The notes under the pieces were generated by a model that saw nothing but the letters and a program-made list of their open reading frames with translations, ran no database searches and was not told the origin of the DNA. Shown in pieces: positions 11,652 through 21,900 of a DNA stretch of 64,000 nucleotides (position 1 is its first letter; each line of letters begins with the position of its first letter). The stretch is from Pempheris klunzingeri (lineage: Eukaryota > Chordata > Actinopteri > Acropomatiformes > Pempheridae), in the NCBI RefSeq assembly GCF_042242105.1, contig NC_092028.1, forward strand, positions 11,207,338 through 11,271,337, read 5' to 3'. A program made the position numbers and the translations under genes.

Positions 11652-12775
11652 ACACATTGTGGTTCAGAGAGGAGATTGAGAAGCAGAAAGCGAAGGAGCG
11701 CTACATGAAGATGCACTTGGCAGGGAAGACAGACCAGGCCAAAGCTGACCTCGCTCGCCTCGCCATTATCAGGAAACAGAGGGAAGAGGCGGCAAAAAAG
11801 AAAGAGGAAGAGAAAAAAGGTAAGAATAGTATGTAATGAAGTGATTCTTATACAGTGATGATCATACTGAACAGTGTGTACATTTTGAGTGCACTAAACC
11901 AGAAAAGAAAAAAACACTACACAGTTTATTACCAGATTAGAACTGTTACATGATTATGAAATCTTATTTTCATTACCTTGAAAAAAAGAAACACTAATCT
12001 GCAGAAAGTGGGGCAGGTCACGATGGACCGTTGACTCAGTTATCTTGTGGTGTGTGGGAGTTCAGCAGTCTCTTGTGTCCTAAATGAGCCTCAGAGTAGC
12101 AGGAGGAGCCAAAATGATATAAAACATACTCAATCCTTCTACAAAAGTTAGTATTTGAATATGTGGCGATGAGTCTTTTCAGCCTGTTCAGATTCTGAAA
12201 TTGTTTTAAAGCCTTGTAAATCGAGCATTAGTGTTACATTTGGCAGTTTGCTAAACCCTTCTCCAAAACAGTGATTGTCCCATCATAGAGCAGCTTAGCT
12301 TGTGTGTCTGTACCGCTCTATTGGATTTGGGGACATTTACGCTCTCGCAGCCAAACTTGTTATTAAAGTTACATACATTAAAAGTGAAAACATACAGTAC
12401 AATCTTACATTTTTTCTTATCATACTCTTAACATCAGGACAAACCAACTCTAGAATACAATAGCAAGAGCTGTTTCTTCATTTCCACGTCTTCTATATGG
12501 ATCATCAGCTGGTTTTTGATGGGACATGCAGCTCAGTCCAGTATGAAACCATGAATGTAGCTATCAAGTGCATATTTAAGACGGCTTAATCGGTTTCTCT
12601 GTCTAAAAAGCAGCAGCTGGAAACATTAGAATAGTCAGCCGAATTAAGCATTTTCAGCCCTCTCGTGAAGCAGCGTGTGAAGCTTGACTGTGCCTGTCCT
12701 TTTTATTTTCTGCTTACAGCAAAAGAAGCAGTTGCAGCAGCGGCCAGAGGAGTAAACTCCCTCTCACTCAAATGA
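9431..12775 (+). CDS. pdap1: PDAP1 (PDGFA-associated protein 1, HASPP28)
   Basis: Six exons: 9431-9443, 9692-9783, 10113-10214, 11102-11223, 11668-11819 and 12720-12775. PDAP1 is a small, highly charged, largely disordered phosphoprotein reported to bind PDGF-A and affect stress/translation responses; its biochemical role is not settled. The first exon encodes only Met-Pro-Arg-Ala plus one base. Conserved blocks are [73 protein letters not shown] and the C-terminal NSLSLK. Exon 3 encodes an acidic Glu/Gln stretch and could alternatively start at 10116 because of a tandem CAG acceptor. Intron 3 contains a Tc1-like element. GT and CA repeats lie just before the acceptors of exons 2 and 5. All phases match and no break is seen. 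Confidence 0.95.
9637..9667. repeat. (GT)n next to PDAP1 exon 2 acceptor
   Basis: A GT dinucleotide run of about 31 bp ends 24 nt before exon 2 begins (9692), inside intron 1. In RNA this is a (UG)n tract, the known binding sequence of TDP-43 and CELF proteins. Confidence 0.95.
10240..10944. mobile_element. Decayed, non-autonomous Tc1/mariner-like transposon
   Basis: Long inverted terminal repeats bound this roughly 700-bp element. The left end reads CACTACTCACAAAAAGTTAG from 10244, and the reverse complement of the right end (ending near 10942) is nearly identical over about 45 bp, with a few mismatches. TA dinucleotides flank both ends, as expected for Tc1/mariner insertion. Inside, plus-strand codons from about 10541 encode [20 protein letters not shown] followed by [15 protein letters not shown], resembling the N-terminal helix-turn-helix of Tc1 transposases. 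The catalytic domain is missing, so the copy cannot move by itself. It sits in PDAP1 intron 3. Confidence 0.85.
11610..11656. repeat. (CA)n next to PDAP1 exon 5 acceptor
   Basis: A CA run with one TA interruption ends 11 nt before the exon 5 boundary (11668). It occupies the place where a polypyrimidine tract would normally lie. CA-repeat RNA is a known hnRNP L ligand. Confidence 0.95.
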
Positions 12776-13480
12776 TGCAGAGTATTTATCAGAGGCACTT
12801 TCACATGTCCACGGACTGGCGCAATACACAGTATATATTTGACTATTTTTAAACGAGGAGCTATGATGTTGACATTACTGAAACATATGTCAATTTGGGA
12901 AATGGCTGAGGAGACACCAGTGGAGAGGGGTTGTGTATATTCTGGCATGGAGTAATCGCTTCGCTGATCCCTCCAGGAAGCAAAGATACAGTTGAGAATT
13001 GTGAATCTTCATGCACACTTGGAGTGAAACTCTTCTAACTTGTGATCTTGTACATGATATTAATAATGGTGTACTTATCATTGTACGATTCTAACTTTGC
13101 TACCTGAGCTTTGCCACTATGTTTTTTTGGGGGGAGGGATCTTACATTGTATATAACATGAAAATATTTCAGATTAATATGATGAAATCAGTAAGATGTG
13201 TCAGTTTATTTATCTGTTTTATTTCCATGTAAGAAAATTGTTGCAACTGGTTTGGAGCAGCCTCAGGTGCATGAGTCCACCGACATGAAAATGAGATCAA
13301 GAGTCTATATAGCAGATGTTTATTTTGGAATAGCAGAGAAGGAGAATCTGGCAATTTAAATTTTTAGGAGCCAGACAGGATTTAGTCTCCGGACTAGTAT
13401 ATATAAAGCTGGAAAAGTTTCAGTCTTAAGTGAATCTGACTTCTAATTTCTTTGCTCTTATTCTCACAGTTAAGAATAAA
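12776..13480 (+). other. pdap1: PDAP1 3'UTR with AATAAA
   Basis: Non-coding sequence follows the PDAP1 stop up to a canonical AATAAA at 13475-13480, giving a 3'UTR of about 700 nt. No coding frame of interest is seen in it. The end point is inferred from the signal only. Confidence 0.5.
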
Positions 13481-14945
13481 TGGCATATTTGAATGTTCCT
13501 TCATGAGAAGAATTGGTTTTAGTGTTTAGGAGATGTCCAGATGTCTCTTAAGTCGGTTAGGAGTGACCAGCAGAGGCAGCAGCTACACAGTTTCTATATT
13601 TTGGAAATCTTTGATGATAGGCTGATGAAAGACAGAAGGTGTGTCCCAATACCCACACGCCCCATAGGACATGAAAAACTTTTGATGGGTTCAACATTGA
13701 TACAATCAAATGATCACACTTGCCATATATGTCTATAAATGATGAAATGTGTAATTTTTGTTACATCAGCTCAACTGTGACGAGTTCAGGTGAGTCTGAT
13801 TGACAATGAATAATGAAAAATAGAAATTATGAAGTCTAAATATATATAAAACATTAAACATTTTTATAGAAATGCTTTGACCCCTGAGTTCTCTGTTTGG
13901 GAAAAAAATTCAATGAACATAACATTATTTCACATATAAACAACGGTTGTTCTCTCTTAAAGTAGTTTTATATCTGTGTCTAAAACGTGTATAAACATTC
14001 CTCATAGCATATATTAATGTCAGCACAAGATTTCCACTTGCATGTTTTAATATATTTAAGCAAGACTGCAACAGGAAAGAGTGCAATACATAATCACTAA
14101 GATGCAATCGTAAAAAATACAGTAGGGATATGTATTAGAGGTGGCATAAAGCTAATACCAAATCTACAGTACAGGTATTTGACTCAGAAGGCAAAATAAG
14201 GGACCATTCTTATATTTTGTATATAGCACTGTTGCACCAAATCTTGTTACCCTTCAAATTCTGTGACCTTCTTATCTATGTCACCACTGCAGATGGCTTT
14301 ATCAGAGAGTGATGTAATACACCTAATATGCTTGGTAAAACAGTAAAAAAAAAAAAGAAGTGAGTGGAATGGTCGCCCTGCAGGAGACAGAGCAGACAGA
14401 AACAAATAACACCGTTATTGCATCGGACAGCTTTTCAGCACCGACAAGCATAAAATCTGGCAGGTCATTGTTTAGAATCAATGAAATATTCCTTATAATG
14501 TGCAGGATGGAAATTAAGAATATACCCACACACTTCCTTTGGGTGCCTGCTCCTGTGGCAGTGAAGGGAAATGTCACAATTAATCATGTAGACCTACAAG
14601 TTTTATTAAGCAGAGCTGAAGCTAAGACACAGCAGGAGGACTGGGATGAAAATGAAACTGGAAGGCATGTATATAATAAACAAAGACATGTTGGTGCTGT
14701 TTTCACTCATACCTGTCGAACATATACTACTTCAAAGCAATATCAATAGAAATCCCCTCCTTCAGTCACCAAGAACTGCAAAACACCATGACTTATTATT
14801 ATTATTGTGAATTACTACTATTATTATTATTATTATAGATTATTATTATTATTATTGTTATTGTTTCAAATTATTATTATTATTATCATCACTACACGTT
14901 TTTAAAAGACATTTAGCTACAACAAAGTAGGTCTGTTTTTCTCCC
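13481..14945. other. Intergenic, PDAP1 to SHMT1
   Basis: AT-rich non-coding DNA with no recognisable gene. A (TTA)n-rich microsatellite with interruptions occupies about 14792-14890. Nothing else is supported. Confidence 0.5.
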
Positions 14946-14954
14946 TGCATAACA

Positions 14955-15022
14955 ACACACTCCAGTCCAGTTGGTGGCGGTAATATGTCGCTAACTTAGG
15001 TAGGAAACACCAAAGAAGAAGA
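14955..15022 (+). repeat. Short dispersed teleost repeat at SHMT1 promoter
   Basis: The segment contains CCAGTCCAGTTGGTGGCGGT followed about 30 bp later by CCAAAGAAGAAGAA. This pairing is familiar from a very common short dispersed repeat in teleost genomes; that identification is from memory, not a search. It lies directly upstream of the putative SHMT1 first exon. Confidence 0.45.
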
Positions 15023-15024
15023 AT

Positions 15025-15132
15025 GTACGGTCGAAAGTTTGGCGGACTTTATCCTCCACAGAAGAAGCTTTTAGCGCCGAAGTCTGACTGCAGCTTTAAC
15101 AATTGACAGCAGCGGGAGTTTCCTCTCAACTG
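15025..15132 (+). promoter_or_regulatory. shmt1: Putative SHMT1 non-coding first exon and start region
   Basis: A GC-richer segment ends with a strong donor, CAACTG|GTGAGT, at 15132/15133. A matching acceptor (TTATCTAG) precedes 15958, 21 nt upstream of the SHMT1 ATG. This suggests a non-coding exon 1 spliced to an exon starting at 15958. The transcription start is not fixed by sequence. Confidence 0.5.
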
Positions 15133-15978
15133 GTGAGTTTAAACTAAATAATTTAATATTTCCGGGGCTCAGAGTAATGTAAACATACCAGAAGCTTGTT
15201 CGCAGTTTCAAGTTTGTGTTCGCGGATAAAAAGTAAGTTCTTAAAGATGATTTATAGTCGCACTTACATGCTTTTTATGCTAGTTAGCAGCCTGCCAACC
15301 AGTTATTCAGGTTCTTTCCTGTCAAAAGTATCAAACTAGTTTACAGGTTAACCAAGTTGGATATCTTTAACCATATATCTTTTCCTCAGCTCAGCACTAT
15401 TACCCACAATTTAACATTCATAGTTTACAATTGACATTTCCCCTCTTCCTCCAAAGCTAACAACTTTCTGGGTCAGTCGATCAGAGCAGATAATAAATGT
15501 CAGGCGCTTGGCTTTGCTAGTGTTAGCTGTTTGACAGATGCATGACTGACCTGCAGTGACTCTAAATGCAGACAGGACGAGCGGACTCAAATAAGGATTT
15601 GGCAAGTTTAAACACAAGTGCAAACTTCATGCAGTGCTGAATGTGCTGTCTGAGTTACCTAATAAGCTGTTTTGTTTCTGCAGCTTATCAGTCTGTGTGA
15701 TGGTTTAAAGGTTAACTGGTGAGACCATGTCACGCCATGTCTGAAGAGTTGCAACACTGCTGCATGTGTCCTCCTTTGTCTGAGGCTTAGGACTGTAATA
15801 ATCTGTGATAATGGATCTGTTTGACTTAAGCCTGAACTCATTGTTCATCCTTTGATAAGGCAACCACTGTATTTTCTTAAATCGACTTCTTTTATTTTTA
15901 TTAAAAGATCTGGTCTGACTTGGATGTTGTTTTTGTTTCTGTGTGATTCTTATCTAGTCTCTTAGAGAAACAACGACC

Positions 15979-18900
15979 ATGTCTTTAACTAATGGCCACA
16001 GTGTGAGCAAAGAAACATGGGATTCGCACAACAAGATGATGCTGGAGCCTCTGTCCGTGAACGACTCTGAGGTTTGTGTTCAGTGGATTTTAAAAACAAG
16101 GTTTTGTCTGCACTCATGATTTGTGATTCAGTGGGATCACCAGTTATTGCAAATAATTTTTTACTTGCCATTCAGTCCAGTAATTACGCATGCTTGTGGG
16201 ACAGATTGTCATTTTCTCCTGAATAACACAGTGTTTGTGAATGTTTGTGTTTTAGGTGTTTAACATTATAAAAAAAGAGAAGCACAGGCAGATATACGGT
16301 TTGGAGCTGATCGCATCTGAGAACTTTGCCAGCAGAGCTGTTTTAGAGGCTCTGGGATCTTGTATGAACAACAAATACTCTGAAGGATATCCTGGTCAGA
16401 GGTACAAGAATTAATCATGGTTGTCTATGAAATCCCAATGTTTGATTACATCCTATAAGCGATGCGCTCTGCTTCATCCTACCTATTTATTAAGTAACCA
16501 GTGCGATCCGTGTGGCCAGGTACTACGGTGGTACGGAGCATGTTGATGAGCTGGAGAGACTGTGTCAGAAGAGGGCGCTGGAGGCCTACGGTCTGGACTC
16601 AGAGAAATGGGGGGTCAACGTGCAGCCATACTCAGGTATCAAATAGCGATATAGCACCTAAAACGCTCTCTCTTCAAACTCCTCTGTACGCTTTTCTTTT
16701 TCATTTCCTCTCATCATGTTGTCCCTCGTATGACTTCTTTCCCGTTCGGTTTATGCTTGTCCGTAAGGTTCACCTGCTAACTTTGCTGTCTACACGGCCA
16801 TCGTGGAACCCCATGGCAGGATCATGGGACTGGACCTTCCTGATGGTGGTCATCTGACACATGGCTTCATGACTGAGAAGAAGAAAATCTCAGCCACGTC
16901 CATCTTCTTTGAGTCCATGCCGTATAAGGTACAATTTGTCAACACACTCATCCAGGATTACCGATGTTACTTTACATCTCCACCTCTGTGAGCCTCATCA
17001 AATCCTCTTTATCTTTACCGAGTAACAGAGTATAAATCAAACCAAGAGTTTGTCATCTGCGGTGTTTTGTTCAAACTTAATGTGGCTTTCTGAAACACAT
17101 TTTAAGTTTGGAGTAGTTACTTCTCGATTACAGACTCCTGGATTAAGTGAAACAAGATTAGTCCTCATTAGTGAAAGTATGTGCATGTGGCATTTCCCTG
17201 TGGCTTCTCGTGAGGGCTGGAGTCCATAATTTGATGGAATCGAGAGTAAAATCTGAAAACTGAAAACACACAATCACATTTTTACAAACCTGAAACTACC
17301 TTGTAGTTATCCAATCTACATCAACAGAGACCTTCACTTTCTCTCAGTATCAGTAACTGTTTTCCAGGGAGACCTGAATACATGCATTGAAACAAACAAA
17401 CAAAACAGTTAAAAAACATGTAAAACAGCTGGTACAATCTGCTGCTCAAGTGTTCTGATGTCTTAATTGTTTTACGCAACTAATTTGTAATTGTGATTTT
17501 CATTCACAACAGCGTAATGTTGTTGCAGTGCACAGAACAGTCAAGACTGAAGAAAACTGTCTTTTGACTACATGTCTTGTTCATATTCTTTGTGTTCTGT
17601 TCATATGTTGAGATAAAATATAATCCAGACAGTGTCATGTATCTTTAAAATATATATTATGATGATTTCAAATGGTGTTGCACATGAGTGTAATTTAATT
17701 TTAACATTAGAGATTATTAGAGTTCATAACCATAAGATTATTAGAGAATCGAACAGGGGACTTGTTAGGGCACTGGTTTAACTCAAGTGTTAACACAATA
17801 TTGAGCAAAGAGATTGCTAGTGGATACGTAGAGAAGATGGATTTGATAGATTTATTAGACACTGTATCTAAATTTAAAGTTTTTGGTGGAATTAAACACA
17901 GCGCAAGTGGAATAATTGTTTATAAAATGATAAAAGTTAAAGGCACAGTTCAGGTTGTTTCAGTCTAATGGGCTTTTTCGCTGATGTTCTGTACATCAGA
18001 TGTAGCTGTTTTGGTGTGAAGTGACCTGACACGGTCTTCTGTTTTTAGGTGAATCCAGAAACTGGCTACATTGACTATGACAGACTGCAAGAAAACGCTC
18101 GGCTGTTCCACCCCAAGCTCATCATCGCAGGTCCTTTAGCGCGCGCATACACAAACACACTTATTTAAACACAAATAAACACATTGATGAAATAAAGGAG
18201 GCGTGTATATTCAAAGAGGGCTTTTCTTCAGGAACAAGCTGCTATTCCCGCAACCTTGACTACGCCCGCATGAAGCAGATCGCTAATGAGAACGGTGCAT
18301 ATCTAATGGGAGACATGGCTCACATCAGTGGGTTGGTGGCTGCTGAAGTGGTGCCTTCACCCTTCGAGTACTGTGACATTGTTTCCACAACAACACACAA
18401 GACGCTGCGTGGCTGTCGTGCAGGACTCATCTTCTACAGGAAAGGTAGCAATGAACTGTGGAGCTTCTGTCAAAACAGACCACTTTTTTCTTTTGTCATC
18501 AGTAATCTTTTTTTTTTTTTTTTTTTTTTTTTACATATATCAGTACATTGTGATTTCTCTAGCTTTCCATTTTTTCCCCTCTGTCTTTCTATTTCCCTCC
18601 TCCAGGCGTGCGCAGTGTGGATGCCAAGGGGAAGGAGATAATGTACAACTTGGAGTCTTTGATCAACCAGGCCGTGTTTCCTGGGCTGCAGGGAGGACCA
18701 CACAACCACGCTATTGCAGGTACACCTGTCGTCATCATTTTTCTCCCTCTGAATTTTCTCTGCCACTTTCATTCAATTATATCAACATCCATCTCGTTCA
18801 CGTCATGTTTTTCATCGGCAGGTGTTGCTGTAGCTCTCAAACAAGCCATGACGCCAGAGTTCAAGGCCTACCAGACTCAGGTTGTTGCTAACTGCAAAGC

Positions 18901-21900
18901 TCTGTCCAGTACTCTTATTGACCACGGCTACAAGATTGTCACTGGTAAATGCCACAAACACATCTTTAGTGTCAGTTGCCATTGACAGTAAATTAACCAC
19001 GACAATTTAGATAACTTTCCTCATAATTATGCAACATGTTTCTCATAATTCCAAGCTCAAGATCTTAGATGTTTTTTTTTTTTAATAGTTACAAGATGCA
19101 TAATTCAGAAAATGTTTTCTTTCTTATTGAATACGATCAGCTTCTTTAGCCCTGAAAATGCCAATCTGACATTACACGTAAACAGCCATGTATCCCTATT
19201 GAATCGTGTAAAAACAAAGGTTCGTGGCATACCATGCTTGATGTCTGTGTTTTCTTTTGCTCACTCTATGCTGGAAAATGGGTTGTGATGGCAGATTTAT
19301 GCTAGAAGCTAATAGCTTCTTAGTCTTTGTGTAGTATCTTCTAAACTCTTTTCCTCTCCCTGTGTAGGCGGCTCTGACAACCACCTGATCCTGTTGGACC
19401 TGCGCAGCAAAGGGACTGATGGCGGACGTGCTGAGAAGGTGCTGGAAGCCTGTGCCATCGCCTGTAATAAGAACACCTGTCCAGGTACTGTGTGTGTGCA
19501 TGTCTATCCTATATCTCTGTGAGCGTCGCTTTAGATGTAGGCTTTGTTAAGGATTCTTGTAAATGGCTTTTTCCCTACAGAGTACCTCTCCTAATGTTTC
19601 CACATACATGTGTTTGTACAGGGGATAAGAGTGCTTTACGTCCTAGTGGTCTGAGGTTTGGCTCTCCAGCTCTGACCTCCAGAGGCTTGGTGGAGGATGA
19701 CTTCAAGAAGGTGGCCGAGTTCATTCACAGAGGTAATCTATTTTTTTTTTTTTTTTTATATTCTTTTTATTGAGTTTTATGGTATGTGCAAATAATAATA
19801 AACAAGCAAACAAGAAGGCAAGAACAAAAACAAAACAATCCCACCCACTACAAAACTAACTTCGTGCACTGCAATACAATATACAGAATTTTACAGAAAA
19901 AAAAAAACCACATATACTTATCAGACAGATTTAAAAACAAACAAAAAAAAAAAAAAACATTGCATCCTTCAGTGAGATATTGAGTTATTATGATATGGAG
20001 CTACGGTCAGAGTTTTTTGTAAAAAAGTATGCAGAGGGGTCCAGAGTCTCCAAAATTTTTCTGATTTGTGATTCAGATCGTGGGTCAGTTTTTCCAAAGG
20101 AAGAAGGGCCGATATCTGAGACATCCACATATTGACCGTAGGGACCTGGGGGGCCGACCATCGCAGTAATATGCATTTCTTAGCAAGGAATAACAGGATT
20201 GTTAATAGAGATCTTGTATCTGTGTCAAAAAGATTATCAGGTACATGGTTTAACAAATAGAGAGAGGATGACATTGTGAAACGTTTACCAGTCACTTCCT
20301 GGATAACAGAGTGTACACCTTTCCAAAACATTTTGATGTGATCACATGACCAGAACAAATGGATAAATGACCCCTTATGAACTTTACATTTATAACAAAG
20401 GTTTGAGCTGTTGGGGAACATCCTTTGGAGGCGAACAGGGGTGAAATAAGTCCTATGAAAAAATTTGAAATTTTGTTCATGTATTGAGATGGAAGTACAT
20501 TTTGGGAACACTCCGTCACAAATCTTGGTCCAGTCACTGGAGCTAAATGTTACCCCCAGGTCACGCTCCCACAGCGGCTTCAAAGAATCATAGGCAGAGG
20601 TCTGGAAGTGCACAAGTATAGCATAATACTCTGAGAGTTTCCCTTTCAATGATTCAGCAGAGAGCAGGGTGTTTTCCAGTTCAGAGAGATTCAGACGAAA
20701 TTTGCTCCCCCGCAGAAGGGATTCAAGAAAATGACGGATTTGAAGGTATTTATAAAAGTCTTTAGAAGGAATGTTGAACTCCGTCCTAATTTGCTCAAAT
20801 GGCTTTAAAGAGTCAGAAGTAAACAGGCTGGTGAAATCCAGGATACCTTTAGACATCCATTCTAACAAACCAATACTCCTAACCTGAGGAGGAAAATCAG
20901 GGTTCAGAGCCAGCGGGGATCGAACTGAAATAACTGATGGGATGTTCAAATATTTTCTAACGTCCTTCCAAGCCAATAATGTATTGTAAACAACAAAATG
21001 AAATTCTACTCTGTCTATATTGTACATAAAAGGAAGAGAATCCAGTTTGAGAGGATGACATGCTAGGGATTCAAGATCAATCCATAATGAGTCCTGTCTA
21101 TTCATGAACCAGTTAGTCATCATTTTAAGTTGAGCCGACCAATAATAAAGTTGAAGATTAGGCAGGGACAAACCCCCCAGTTCCCTCGGCTTAGTGAGTT
21201 TTGTAAACTTAACTCTCTGATGTTTATTATTCCAAATATACTGAGAAATATTGGTGTTCAAAGATTTAAAAAAAATAGGGGTCAAATAACAGGGAAGGTT
21301 TTGAAATAAATAGTTTAGTCGAGGGAGGATATTCATTTTTATAACATTAACCCTCCCTAGAAAAGAAGTAGGTAAGGATGACCATTTCTTTAAGTCATTT
21401 TTAATTTGCTGAATTAAAGGGGAGTAATTAGTACTAAATAAGTCTGTCAAAGTTGGGGTGAGAAAAATACCCAAATATTTGAGACCCTTTTCTGACACCT
21501 GAAAAGGAGATTGTACTGGTCTATCCCGAGGAATGTTGAAAGACAAAGCGGCTGATTTACCTAAGTTTATTTTATAACCTGATAAGGCGCCAAATGAGGC
21601 TATAGAGTTCAAAGCAGCTGGGATGGACTTTTCAGGTTTCAATAGGTATAAGAGAACATCATCAGCAAAAAGGGAAATTACATGTTTTTTCTCATTCCTT
21701 GTGATCCCTATAATATCAGAGTTAGACCTAATTGCTTCGGCTAAAGGTTCAATAAACAGGGTGAACAATAGAGGTGATAAAGGGCATCCCTGTCTACAAC
21801 CCCTACGCACCGAGAAACCTTCAGATATCAGGCCATTAGTGTTGACACTGGCCATTGGGTCTGAATAGAGAGTTTTGATCACATTGATGAAGTTAGAGCC

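Noticed and set aside
11940-12380. PDAP1 intron 5 inspected for an intronic snoRNA
   Set aside because: No convincing C/D or H/ACA box arrangement with a terminal stem could be seen by eye.
17762-17968. 68-codon frame in SHMT1 intron 4
   Set aside because: Short, no splice sites that fit, no recognisable family.
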